A stretch of DNA of 64,000 nucleotides. It comes from JARRQB01 sp965368585. Lineage in GTDB: Bacteria; Pseudomonadota; Gammaproteobacteria; Chromatiales; Chromatiaceae. The DNA lies in contig CBDUNM010000011.1 in the NCBI GenBank assembly GCA_965368585.1, positions 1 through 64,000 on the forward strand, given 5' to 3'. The notes below the pieces were generated by a model. That model searched no databases. It was not told the origin of the DNA and worked only from the letters and a program-made list of their open reading frames with translations. Both the position numbers and the translations under genes were made by a program. Of the stretch, positions 35,803 to 44,752 are shown one piece after another. Every line of letters starts with the position of its first letter. Positions within the stretch are counted from its first letter, which is position 1.

Positions 35803-38511
35803 CTATGGCCGCTGCGTCGCAAGACGTCGCACGACCGCTTTTTCGAGTTCCACCAAAAACAGCACCGACGAAGCAACGAGGACGATACGGATCCAGGTAT
35901 CGAATTCCAGGGCCGACGTGCCGAACAAGGCCTGCATCGACCCAAGGTAGGTAAACCCGAGCTGAAACACGATGAGCAGGCCGATTGCAATCAGTACGAA
36001 TCGGTTACCGAACAATCCGGCGTAGTTCAACACCGGGGCGGTGATATAGCGTGAATTGAAGAGATAGAAGATCTCGAACATCACCAGGGTATTGACGGCC
36101 ACGGTGCGCGCGGTTTCGATATCGGCGCCTTCGGCGCGTTCCCAGACGAACAGCCCGAATGTCCCGACCACCAGGATCAGCGACACGAACACGATGCGCC
36201 AGACGAACAGGCGATTGAGCACTCCTTCACCCGGTTCGCGCGGGCGCCTGCGCATGACGTTTTCTTCTGGTGGTTCGAATGCCAGCGCCAATGCCAGCGT
36301 GACGGCCGTAATCATATTGACCCACAGAATCTGCACGGCGGTAATGGGCAGGGAGCGGCCCAATACAATCGCGGCAATGATGATCAAGGCCTCGCCGCCG
36401 TTGGTTGGCAGGATAAACAAGATAGCCTTCTTGAGATTGTCGTAAACGGTGCGCCCCTCTTCCACGGCATGCGAAATAGAGGCGAAGTTGTCATCCGCCA
36501 GCACCATCTCCGCGGCCTCCTTGGCGACTTCGGTCCCTTTCTGCCCCATGGCCGTACCGACATCAGCCCGTTTCAACGCCGGCGCATCGTTCACCCCGTC
36601 GCCGGTCATTGCCACGACGTGGCCGTTGGCTTGCAGCGCCTTCACCAGACGCAGTTTGTGCTCCGGGCTGGAGCGGGCAAAGATGTCGACCTCGTTGACC
36701 GCAGCACGCAATTGCTCGTCGTCCATGATCTCGATTTCGCTGCCGGTCAAGACATTACCGCCGTCGCCAATACCCATCTGGGTACCGATCGCGATTGCCG
36801 TGACTGCGTGGTCTCCGGTAATCATCTTCACGCGAATACCGGCCGACTGGCACCGCTGCACGGCCAGGATGGCGTCTTCACGGGGGGGGTCGATCATGCC
36901 GACCACGCCCAGCAGCGTCAGGTCGTCCTGCATATCGGCGAAGTGCAGTTCACGATGCTGGTCGTCGGACAGCTTGAAAGCGATCGCCAACAGACGCTGA
37001 CCGCGACGCGCAATGGAGTCCATGCGGCTGTTCCAGTAATCGAGATCGATCGGCGCGTCCTCGCCATGCATCCTTTGACGGGTGCACATCTGCAGGATAC
37101 GCTCGGGCGCGCCCTTGATGTAAGCAAAACCATGTCCGGCGTGATCATGATGCAGAGTCGCCATAAAACGGTGTTCGGATTCGAACGGAATGACATCGGT
37201 GCGCGGCCACTCCTCGGCTTCGAACGCGGGCGTGAGCCCGGCCTTGATGCCCAGCGTCAGTAGCGCGCCTTCGGTTGGGTCACCCTGCAGCACCCACTGG
37301 CCGTCCTGTTCGTAAAGCGATGCGTCGTTGCATAATATGGCGGCACGGGTCAACTCCGCCAGGATGGGGTAGTCGCTGACCGCCACTTCTTCGTCGCCCA
37401 GCCGAAAACCGCCGTGCGGGTCGTAGCCGACGCCGCCGACGTCGAACAACCCCATGCCGGTGGCCACGGTGCGTACGGTCATCTCGTTGCGGGTCAGGGT
37501 ACCGGTCTTATCCGAGCAGACCACCGTCACCGCCCCCAGGGTCTCCACCGCGGGTAGGCGGCGGATGATGGCGCGCCGGCGCGCCATGCGCTGGACGCCA
37601 ATCGCCAGCGTGATCGTCATGATGGCGGGCAACCCCTCCGGGATCGCCGCAACCGCCAGACCGACCGCCGCCAGGAACATATCGGGCGCGGAATAGTCCC
37701 TGGCCAGCACACCGAAGGCAAATGTGAGGGCGGCGACGGCGATTATGGCCCCGGTCAGCCAGCGTCCGAACTCGGCCATCTGGCGTAGCAACGGCGTGGT
37801 CAGGGTTTCGACCCGTTCCAGCATGGTACTGATGCGGCCGATCTCGGTCGTCGCGCCGGTGGCCACCACCACGCCACTCGCCTGGCCGTAGGTGACAAAG
37901 GTTCCGGAATACGCCATTGAGCGGCGATCGCCCAGCACGGCGTCCGCCGCCACGGTATCAACGCCCTTGCCGACAGGCACCGACTCACCCGTCAGCACGG
38001 CCTCGTCGATCTGCAGATTCTTGACCCGGATCAGGCGCAGATCCGCGGGCACCTTATCGCCCGATTGCAGTTGCACGACGTCGCCGGGCACCAGTTCCTC
38101 CGCCGGCAAGGTTACGATACGGCCGTCGCGCCGCACCGCTGCCTGCTGGGATAACATGTCGCGGATGGCATCCAGGGCCTTTTCCGCCTTGCCCTCCTGG
38201 ACGAACCCGATCACGGCGTTGATCAACACGACACCGACGATGACACCGGTATCCACCCAGTGACCGAGCGCGGCCGTGACCGAGGCCGCGGCCAGCAGCA
38301 CGTAGATCAGCACGTTGTGGAATTGCGCAAAGAAACGTACCAGCGGATTGCGCGGCTTGACGACGACCAGCCGATTCGGCCCATACTCGGTGATACGCCG
38401 TTCGGCTTCCGCCTGCGAAATACCGTGCGCGGAACTGGCGAGTTCGCTCAGTACGGTATCCGCCGGCAAGGCATGCCAGTCCCGCCTGACCGCGTTGCTC
38501 ACCTCAGCCAT
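35803..38511 (-). CDS. P2A-type cation-transporting ATPase (PacL/SERCA-like)
   Basis: A 902-residue P-type ATPase. It has an N-terminal cation-ATPase domain (WHALPADTVLSELASS), actuator TGESVPV, M4 motif AAIPEGLPAIMTI typical of P2A pumps, phosphorylation site CSDKTGTLTRNEM (Asp), nucleotide-domain KGAPER, and hinge MTGDGVNDAPALKRADVGTA. About ten membrane helices. It probably exports Ca2+ or another divalent cation; Mn2+ or Na+ cannot be excluded. The ATG at 38511 is the family start; a frame extending to 38619 adds unrelated residues. The small gene upstream ends 20 bp before it. Confidence 0.93.
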   Translation of the reverse strand: MAEVSNAVRRDWHALPADTVLSELASSAHGISQAEAERRITEYGPNRLVVVKPRNPLVRFFAQFHNVLIYVLLAAASVTAALGHWVDTGVIVGVVLINAVIGFVQEGKAEKALDAIRDMLSQQAAVRRDGRIVTLPAEELVPGDVVQLQSGDKVPADLRLIRVKNLQIDEAVLTGESVPVGKGVDTVAADAVLGDRRSMAYSGTFVTYGQASGVVVATGATTEIGRISTMLERVETLTTPLLRQMAEFGRWLTGAIIAVAALTFAFGVLARDYSAPDMFLAAVGLAVAAIPEGLPAIMTITLAIGVQRMARRRAIIRRLPAVETLGAVTVVCSDKTGTLTRNEMTVRTVATGMGLFDVGGVGYDPHGGFRLGDEEVAVSDYPILAELTRAAILCNDASLYEQDGQWVLQGDPTEGALLTLGIKAGLTPAFEAEEWPRTDVIPFESEHRFMATLHHDHAGHGFAYIKGAPERILQMCTRQRMHGEDAPIDLDYWNSRMDSIARRGQRLLAIAFKLSDDQHRELHFADMQDDLTLLGVVGMIDPPREDAILAVQRCQSAGIRVKMITGDHAVTAIAIGTQMGIGDGGNVLTGSEIEIMDDEQLRAAVNEVDIFARSSPEHKLRLVKALQANGHVVAMTGDGVNDAPALKRADVGTAMGQKGTEVAKEAAEMVLADDNFASISHAVEEGRTVYDNLKKAILFILPTNGGEALIIIAAIVLGRSLPITAVQILWVNMITAVTLALALAFEPPEENVMRRRPREPGEGVLNRLFVWRIVFVSLILVVGTFGLFVWERAEGADIETARTVAVNTLVMFEIFYLFNSRYITAPVLNYAGLFGNRFVLIAIGLLIVFQLGFTYLGSMQALFGTSALEFDTWIRIVLVASSVLFLVELEKAVVRRLATQRP

Positions 38512-38531
38512 GGATTCTCCAGAAGATTGAT

Positions 38532-38720
38532 CTACCGACGCAGCCAGCCGCGCCCCAGCAACAAACCAGCCGCTGCACCTGCCGTCATCGGCCAGGTAAG
38601 ATCGGGTGTTCCCTTCCAAAATTCCGCGGCGCTCCAGGCGCCGACATCCGCCCCGACCGAACCCAGCAGTACCACGCGCATTAAACTACACCACGGGCAT
38701 TGCGTTGGCTGGTTCGACAT
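38532..38720 (-). CDS. Putative small membrane protein
   Basis: A 62-residue frame starting MSNQPTQCPWCSLMRVVLLG. It has two hydrophobic stretches (about 14-32 and 42-58) and a CPWC pair near the N terminus. I do not recognize a family. It ends 20 bp upstream of the P-type ATPase start in the same direction, so it could be the first gene of that unit. The ribosome binding site is weak. It may be a non-coding shadow. Confidence 0.35.
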   Translation of the reverse strand: MSNQPTQCPWCSLMRVVLLGSVGADVGAWSAAEFWKGTPDLTWPMTAGAAAGLLLGRGWLRR

Positions 38721-38817
38721 AGGTACTGTCGGGGTCTCGGCGAAGTTGGTGGCGGGCTGCACTACAATGAATGCCTGTGCTCGAATTCACAACAAATAAA
38801 TCAGAGGTAGCACAACG

Positions 38818-40206
38818 ATGCAAATCGAATTTTACGGCGCGACCGGGGGCATCACCGGTTCGTGCCACATCGTGCGGACGGACGACCACACGATACTGTT
38901 GGACTGCGGTCTGATCCAGGGTCGTCGCGAAGAAGAAGAAAAGAACCGCCGGCCCTTTCCGTTCTCCCCCAGCGAAATCAGCGCCGTCGTACTGAGCCAC
39001 GGGCACATCGATCATTCCGGCCGCATTCCGCTGCTGGTCAAACAAGGCTATCGGGGACCCATCTACGCCCAGAACGCGACCCGGGACCTGTGCGAGATCC
39101 TGTTGCAGGACGCCGCCTATCTTCAGGAGCGCGACGCACAGTACGAAAACAAATGGCGTCAACGCAAGAAAAAGCCCCCGATTGATCCGCTGTTCACGGT
39201 CGGAGATGCGCGCCACGCGCTCAACAACATCATTGGTCTGCGCTATCGAGACAAAAAGGAAATACTGCCCGGCATACAGATCCGCTACCAGGACGCGGGC
39301 CACATACTGGGTTCTTGCAGCGTCGAGGTCTGGCTGAGCGAAGGGGGCAAGCAGCGAAAAATAGTCTTTAGCGGGGATCTCGGCCAATACGACACCCCGA
39401 TCCTGAATGATCCCGCCGTCATTCGGGAGGCCGATCACGTGCTGATCGAAAGCACCTACGGCAATCGGCTGCACCGCGATCGGCAAGCGACCGTCGAGGA
39501 AATCGGCGATATCATTCGCAGCGCCAATCACGACAAAGGCAATCTACTCATCCCGGCTTTCTCGATCGGCCGCACCCAGGAAGTGCTGTACTACCTGGGG
39601 CTGCACTATGACGCGTGGGAACTGGACCGTTGGGAGGTGTTTCTCGACAGCCCCATGGCCATCAAGGCGAGCAAGGTTTACTGGGAGTATCCGCACCTTT
39701 ACGACGACGACGCCACCAAGCTGCGCAAGAGAATTCACGAAATGCCGCATCTGCAGAATCTGCGCTTGAGCGAGACACCACAGGACTCGATGGCGATCAA
39801 CCGCATCCAGAGCGGCGCCATCGTGATCGCGGGCAGCGGCATGTGCAACGGCGGACGGATCGTGCACCATCTGAAACACAATATTTCCCGGCGCGGTGCG
39901 CACGTCATGATCGTCGGCTACCAGGCCAATGGGACGCTCGGCCGAAGACTGGTGGACAAGCACCCTCAAGTCAGGATCCACGGTGACGAATACCCCGTGA
40001 GGGCCAATGTCCACACGGTCGGCGGTCTTTCGGCGCACGGCGATGTCGATGATCTGATGCGCTGGATCGGCAATTTCGAAACCCATCCGCAGGTACATGT
40101 GGTCCATGGCGAACCCGAGTCGAAACAGAACTTCAGCGAACGTTTGCGGCGGGACCTCCACCTCGAGGCATCGGTGCCCGAACCGGGCGAGGTGCTTGAA
40201 CTCTGA
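38818..40206 (+). CDS. Beta-CASP metallo-beta-lactamase fold RNA hydrolase
   Basis: A 462-residue MBL-fold protein. It has the metal motif SHGHIDHSGRIPLL (HxHxDH), the second His in DAGHILGSCSVEVW, the Asp in SGDLGQYDTPI, and a beta-CASP domain with FSIGRTQEVLYYLG. The C-terminal RMMBL part has TVGGLSAHGDVDDLMRWI. The fold is that of the YSH1/CPSF73-like exonucleases, so it is a putative RNA-processing enzyme; the substrate is unknown. It is monocistronic or co-transcribed with dacB, which begins 28 bp later. Confidence 0.9.
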   Translation: MQIEFYGATGGITGSCHIVRTDDHTILLDCGLIQGRREEEEKNRRPFPFSPSEISAVVLSHGHIDHSGRIPLLVKQGYRGPIYAQNATRDLCEILLQDAAYLQERDAQYENKWRQRKKKPPIDPLFTVGDARHALNNIIGLRYRDKKEILPGIQIRYQDAGHILGSCSVEVWLSEGGKQRKIVFSGDLGQYDTPILNDPAVIREADHVLIESTYGNRLHRDRQATVEEIGDIIRSANHDKGNLLIPAFSIGRTQEVLYYLGLHYDAWELDRWEVFLDSPMAIKASKVYWEYPHLYDDDATKLRKRIHEMPHLQNLRLSETPQDSMAINRIQSGAIVIAGSGMCNGGRIVHHLKHNISRRGAHVMIVGYQANGTLGRRLVDKHPQVRIHGDEYPVRANVHTVGGLSAHGDVDDLMRWIGNFETHPQVHVVHGEPESKQNFSERLRRDLHLEASVPEPGEVLEL

Positions 40207-40234
40207 CGGAAGCGCGTCCGGCAACTGCGGTCCC

Positions 40235-41692
40235 GTGTACCTTCGAACCATTCGCCCGCATTACGGCAAGACCGTGCCGACCCTGCTCTGGCTGATCGCC
40301 TGGCTGTTGGTCTCGACGACGGTCGGCGCAAAGACGCTGCCCGACAGCGTAGCCGGTGAATTGCGGCGACTGGGGATTCCGCCGAGTTCGCTGAGTGTGC
40401 ATGTGCAGCGGGTCGCGACCAAGAAACCGCGTCTGGCTTTCAACGCCGAGCAGCCGCGCAACCCCGCCTCGGTGATCAAACTTCTGACCAGTTTGGTGGC
40501 GCTGGAAATACTCGGCCCCGCCTACACGTGGAAAACCGAAGCCTGGCTGAGTGGCAACCTGCGCCAGGGAACGCTCGAAGGCGACCTGGTGCTGAAAGGC
40601 TACGGCGACCCGTTCCTGACGCCCGAAAAATTCTGGCAGTTGCTGCGGGGCCTGCGCGAACGGGGGCTGGAGCGAATCGACGGCAACCTGATCGTCGACG
40701 ACAGCCACATCGCGTCCCCCACGAAGGACCGCGGCGCCTTCGACGGCAAGCCCCAACGTGCCTACAATGCCCTGCCCAACGCGTTGAGCCTCAATTTCCA
40801 GGCGACCCGGATCACGGTGTTACCCGATCTCGCGAACGGCACGGTGCGCGCATTCGCCTACCCGCCGCTGGCCAACCTCGCCTTCGACAACGCCGTGCAG
40901 CTCATTGACGGCCCCTGCACTCGCGGGCAGCGCCGCCCGACCATGCATTTTCGCCGAGCGGGCGGCGGCGCCACCCTCGAACTGCGCGGGAAGCTGGCCA
41001 CGGGCTGCCCCGAGGGTTCCTCGTCGTTTCTGGTCATGTCGCCGCACCAGCAGCTGGAGGGTGCCTTCCGTGCCTTGTGGGCGGAATTGGGGGGTTCATT
41101 CGACGGGCAGCTGCTCGAGGGGGCGTCGCCCGCCGGTGCGGAGCTGTTCCATCGATTGAATTCGCGCCCGCTGACCGACATTCTTCGCGGCATGAACAAG
41201 TTCAGCAACAATCTGATGAGCCGCTTGGTGTTTCTCACCATCGGGTCCGAGCGGTACGAGGCGCCGGGCACGCCGCTGAAAGCCCGCCGGGCGGTTCAAG
41301 AATGGCTCGTCAAGGAAGGTATCGGGTCGCAGGACATCAAGATCGACAACGGTGCCGGCCTGTCCAGGGACACGCGCATCAGCGCGTCCGAACTGGCGCA
41401 CCTGCTGCGCAACGCCTACTTCAGCCCGTACATGGCGGAGTTCATCTCGTCGATGCCGATCATCGGCATCGACGGCACCATGCGGCAGCGGCTGAACGGC
41501 ACCGCCCTGGTGGGCCGCGGCCATATCAAGACCGGCTCGATCGACGACGTCAACGCCATGGCCGGCTACGTGCAGGACAAGCACGATCGCCGCTGGGTCG
41601 TCGTCTCGATTCTGAATCACGAGAAAGCGGGTTGGCGAACCAATCAAATCCAGGACGCGCTGCTCGAATGGGTCTATGCCGGTGCCCCTTGA
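40235..41692 (+). CDS. dacB: D-Ala-D-Ala carboxypeptidase/endopeptidase, PBP4 (DacB) type
   Basis: A 485-residue periplasmic peptidoglycan hydrolase. The signal peptide starts at GTG 40235 (basic n-region, TLLWLIAWLLVSTTVGA core). Active-site motifs are SxxK in NPASVIKLLTSL, SxN in KFSNNLMSRL, and KTG in GHIKTGSIDDV. The length and order fit DacB (E. coli 477). It cleaves DD-crosslinks and removes terminal D-Ala. The longer frame upstream overlaps the MBL gene and lacks the signal peptide at its end. Confidence 0.93.
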   Translation: MYLRTIRPHYGKTVPTLLWLIAWLLVSTTVGAKTLPDSVAGELRRLGIPPSSLSVHVQRVATKKPRLAFNAEQPRNPASVIKLLTSLVALEILGPAYTWKTEAWLSGNLRQGTLEGDLVLKGYGDPFLTPEKFWQLLRGLRERGLERIDGNLIVDDSHIASPTKDRGAFDGKPQRAYNALPNALSLNFQATRITVLPDLANGTVRAFAYPPLANLAFDNAVQLIDGPCTRGQRRPTMHFRRAGGGATLELRGKLATGCPEGSSSFLVMSPHQQLEGAFRALWAELGGSFDGQLLEGASPAGAELFHRLNSRPLTDILRGMNKFSNNLMSRLVFLTIGSERYEAPGTPLKARRAVQEWLVKEGIGSQDIKIDNGAGLSRDTRISASELAHLLRNAYFSPYMAEFISSMPIIGIDGTMRQRLNGTALVGRGHIKTGSIDDVNAMAGYVQDKHDRRWVVVSILNHEKAGWRTNQIQDALLEWVYAGAP

Positions 41693-41817
41693 CTCCTTTC
41701 GGTTATCATCCTTTCGTTCTGGCCCGTGCGAGAAGTCTGCGGATCCCGACCGGACCGCGGCGCATGCGTTCGCCCGAACTGCTGGCGGACCGTCACGACT
41801 GGATGTAATCTTTCTGC

Positions 41818-41978
41818 GAGGCTGTCGGGTTATGGGGGATCGTAGCGGGAAGGCGGGAGAGGGAGGCCAAATGTTCCGGATTCGAGGCGCATAGTGGGCC
41901 TGTGTAACAAGAATTCAAGGATATTTAGACCGTTCCCCGCCATCTTCGCAGTAGCTTCATCCATAATCGGACAGCCTC
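41818..41978. mobile_element. 161-bp MITE-like element, second family
   Basis: The ends are inverted repeats of 18 bp: GAGGCTGTCGGGTTATGG at 41818-41835, and the complement of GAGGCTGTCCGATTATGG ending at 41978, with two mismatches. The length (161) nearly equals the 160-bp element at 31328, and the outermost GAGGCTGTC is identical, but the inside differs. No target duplication is visible. It is non-coding. It forms most of the 344-bp gap between dacB and the DUF4071 gene. Confidence 0.6.
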
Positions 41979-41984
41979 CTCGGT

Positions 41985-42027
41985 GAGGCTGTCCGAGAAT
42001 CGGCTGATCTACCGCGGACTCCCCGGA
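41985..42027. repeat. Copy of the MITE left end upstream of the DUF4071 gene
   Basis: GAGGCTGTCCGAGAA here is identical to the first 15 bases of the element at 31328. The next 28 bases remain similar (for example CTAC...GCGGAC), about 33 of 43 overall. The adjacent ends at 41968-41978 and 41985-41995 form an 11-bp perfect inverted repeat (CGGACAGCCTC / GAGGCTGTCCG). It ends just before the gene's ribosome binding site. Confidence 0.6.
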
Positions 42028-42036
42028 GGGTTGAGG

Positions 42037-43329
42037 ATGACACAGACGTGCTTCGTATTGATGGGATTCGGTGAAAAGACCGACTACCGGAGCCAGCGGA
42101 AACTCAACCTCGACAAGACCTACACGGTCATCCGCAAGGCGGTGGAGGAAAGCGGTCTGCGGTGCGTCCGCGCGGACGACATCATCCACGCCGGCGTCAT
42201 CGACAAGCCCATGTACGAGTTGCTGCTGGAGGCGGATATCGCCATCGCGGATCTGTCGACTTCCAACGAGAATGCCATCTATGAACTGGGGATACGGCAC
42301 GCGCTACGGCCCTCCACCACCATCGTCATCGCGGAACGACATTTCAGCTTCCCGTTCGACCTCAACCACGTCGTCATCCGACCCTACGAGCACCTGGGCA
42401 CGGGCATCGATTTCGAAGAAGCGGACCGGCTCAAGTCGGAGCTCAAACAGGCCATCGACAAGCTGGCGGGGGGCGACGATGTCGACAGCCCGGTCTACAC
42501 CTTTCTCCCCGATCTCACGCCGCCGTGCCGCGGCAGGACAGCGGCCGACGCCGCCCGCCACGTGGACGGCGAACCGGAACCACCGCCTGCACCCGGCCCG
42601 CAGGACACCACCTTCACCACCCTGCTGGAAGCATTCCACGATGCCCGCACCAAAGACGATTTCGCCGCGGCCCGGATCCTGGTCGCGCAATTGCGCAAGC
42701 TGCAGCCCGGCGACCCTTATCTGATTCAACAGCATGCCCTGAGCACCTATAAGAGCAAGGCACCGGACCAACTCAGCGCGCTGTACGAGGCCAAGAAAAT
42801 CCTGCACGAAAAGCTCGCCCCGCAGCAAAGCAACGACCCGGAAACGCTGGGCATCTGGGGCGCGGTTCACAAGCGGCTGTGGGAACTCGAGCAAAGGCTG
42901 CCGGACCTCGACGAGGCGATCGCCGCGTACGAGCGCGGTTTCTACCTGCGGCGCGACTTCTACACCGGCATCAATTATGCGTTTCTGCTTAATACGCGTG
43001 CGCCGTATCAGCAAAACCCCCGCGAGGCCATCGCGGACCAGGTGATCGCCAATCGCGCCCGACGGCAGGTTCTCTACATCGTGGACGACACCCTGCCGGT
43101 CATGCCGCGCGACGCGCAGGGCAGGCCCTCGGATCCTCACGAGGCTTACTGGTTGGGCGCCACACGACTCGAGGCGCTGCTCGGGCTTGGGGAATTCCAG
43201 GAACTCGAGCAGGCCAAAACCCAGCTCTACGCCACTGCGCCCGAAGCTTGGATGAAGCAGACCACCGAGGAGCAACTCAGTAAACTGCAGGGGTTGCTGA
43301 ACGCGGTACCGGCCGCACCGCACGATTGA
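42037..43329 (+). CDS. Deoxyribosyltransferase-like / DUF4071 (TRAFs-binding) protein
   Basis: A 430-residue protein starting at ATG 42037 after GGAGGG. The N-terminal domain (1-150) begins TQTCFVLMGFGEKTDYRSQR and has ADIAIADLSTSNENAIYELG then IRHALRP. This pattern is typical of a TIR/nucleoside 2-deoxyribosyltransferase-like fold, where the Glu in YELG is the candidate catalytic residue. A Pro-rich linker (about 155-190) leads to a helical TPR-like C-terminal domain (190-430, DUF4071) with DEAIAAYERGFYLRRDFYTG and EAYWLGATRLEALLGLGEF. The function is unknown; the architecture recalls NAD/nucleotide-based signalling or defence proteins. It has no signal peptide. It lies between element ends (41985 and 43447). 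Confidence 0.75.
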   Translation: MTQTCFVLMGFGEKTDYRSQRKLNLDKTYTVIRKAVEESGLRCVRADDIIHAGVIDKPMYELLLEADIAIADLSTSNENAIYELGIRHALRPSTTIVIAERHFSFPFDLNHVVIRPYEHLGTGIDFEEADRLKSELKQAIDKLAGGDDVDSPVYTFLPDLTPPCRGRTAADAARHVDGEPEPPPAPGPQDTTFTTLLEAFHDARTKDDFAAARILVAQLRKLQPGDPYLIQQHALSTYKSKAPDQLSALYEAKKILHEKLAPQQSNDPETLGIWGAVHKRLWELEQRLPDLDEAIAAYERGFYLRRDFYTGINYAFLLNTRAPYQQNPREAIADQVIANRARRQVLYIVDDTLPVMPRDAQGRPSDPHEAYWLGATRLEALLGLGEFQELEQAKTQLYATAPEAWMKQTTEEQLSKLQGLLNAVPAAPHD

Positions 43330-43439
43330 CACCCCCTGCGGCGCTGCGCGATCGCGCGGCAAATGGCATCAGCCTTACCAGGAGCCGGGCCCTCTCGGTA
43401 AACCGAAATCCAACGCGATCAACCGTTCCTAAGGCGTAC

Positions 43440-43451
43440 CCAGCCTCCTAG
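43440..43451. repeat. Weak MITE right-end-like sequence plus CTAG
   Basis: CCAGCCTC (43440-43447) followed by CTAG (43448-43451) repeats the last 8 bases and flanking CTAG of the element at 31328. Upstream similarity is lost. With the left-end copy at 41985 it would bracket the DUF4071 gene. Confidence 0.3.
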
Positions 43452-43471
43452 CCTGCATAGCCGGTCGTTCG

Positions 43472-44680
43472 TCAGGCGGCGTCGGGCTTCGGTAAGTCCG
43501 CGACGGCTCTGACGCGCGCCTGGTGCAGCGCGTTCTGTATCTTTTCGGAAGTCTCGCTGTTGGCAATCGCCGCACTATCGATGCCCGTCACGGCGTCCAG
43601 CGCCTGTTGGAAAAAGGCCCGTTGCGGGTAGCGCCGGTCCTCGAACCCCGTGCGACCGCGAAAATCGGCTTCGCAGGCCAGCAGGAAGCGCGCGAATCGC
43701 TCCGGGCGGCGCACCGCATCGGTCCTTTCCAGCACCTTGACGGTCGTGGCGGCGCGGAGCTCGGTTGCCCGGTGTACATGGCCATGCCACAACGCCGTAA
43801 TACGAGCCAGATCGGCGATCTTCGTCGGCACGCGGATACGCCTGACCAGACGTACCAGCAGCTCCGCGCCGCGCTCCTCGTGGCCGCGATGGCTCGGCAA
43901 CAAATCGGCCGGCGTGGTGCCCTTGCCCAGATCGTGGGTCAATGCCGCGAAACGCACATCGACCCGCGGGGAGAGTGCTGCCGCGCAGGTGAGTACCTTC
44001 AACACATGCACGCCGGTGTCGATCTCGGGATGCCACCGTTTGGGCTGCGGTACGCCGAACAAACGGGCAATCTCCGGAAACACCGCGCGCAGCACCCCGG
44101 CGGACCTGAGTGTTTCGATGAATCGTGCCGGCGCCGCGCTCGCGAGCGCTTTTTCCGTCTCGTACCAAACCCGCTCGCCGGCCAGTTCATAAAGGCCTTC
44201 CACCACGCTCAGGCGACTCATCGCTTTTTGTGTCTCTACCGCCAGGTCGAACCCCAGCGACGCCAGTTCGGCGGCAAAGCGCGCGACCCGCAGCACCCGC
44301 AGGGGGTCCTGCAAGAAACTGTCCGCGCTCACCGGGCGCAGGACCCGGTCCTCGAGATCGCGCCCGCCGCCGAGGGGATCGATCAACTCCCCCGCCGCCG
44401 TTTCCGCAATCGCGTTGATCGTGAGATCGCGCCCCTTCAAGTCATCCTCGATCCGCACTTCGGCACCGGCGGTCGACAAATCACCGCGCTTGCGGCAAGC
44501 CAGCGTATGCTCTTCTTTGGTTTCGGGGTGCAGGAAGACCGGAAAGGACTTGCCGACGCGCTGGTAACCGCGCGCTACCAGCTGGTCCGCCGTCACACCG
44601 ACGACGACCCAATCCCGGTCCTTGCAGGGCAGACCCAGGAGGCGGTCACGAACCGCGCCACCGACGAGATAACGTTGCAT
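43472..44680 (-). CDS. cca: Multifunctional CCA-adding protein
   Basis: tRNA nucleotidyltransferase that builds or repairs the 3' CCA end, 402 residues (E. coli 412). The nucleotidyltransferase domain has YLVGGAVRDRLLGLPCKDRD then WVVVG, with GRDLTINAIAE and RDLEDRVLRPVSADSFLQDP, RVARFAAELA. A C-terminal HD phosphohydrolase domain (ALTHDLGKGTTPADLLPSHR, about 250-270) marks the multifunctional gammaproteobacterial type. It is cytoplasmic and transcribed alone. Confidence 0.96.
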   Translation of the reverse strand: MQRYLVGGAVRDRLLGLPCKDRDWVVVGVTADQLVARGYQRVGKSFPVFLHPETKEEHTLACRKRGDLSTAGAEVRIEDDLKGRDLTINAIAETAAGELIDPLGGGRDLEDRVLRPVSADSFLQDPLRVLRVARFAAELASLGFDLAVETQKAMSRLSVVEGLYELAGERVWYETEKALASAAPARFIETLRSAGVLRAVFPEIARLFGVPQPKRWHPEIDTGVHVLKVLTCAAALSPRVDVRFAALTHDLGKGTTPADLLPSHRGHEERGAELLVRLVRRIRVPTKIADLARITALWHGHVHRATELRAATTVKVLERTDAVRRPERFARFLLACEADFRGRTGFEDRRYPQRAFFQQALDAVTGIDSAAIANSETSEKIQNALHQARVRAVADLPKPDAA

Positions 44681-44752
44681 AGCGTCGATGGTATCGAAAA
44701 TCGGGGATCCCGTGACGAATACCGCGGCAAATACTGATGCGCGGGCGCGCGG

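Noticed and set aside
41983..42036. Upstream start of the DUF4071 protein
   Set aside because: The extra codons lie in the element-end repeat; the ATG at 42037 has GGAGGG and begins the conserved domain.
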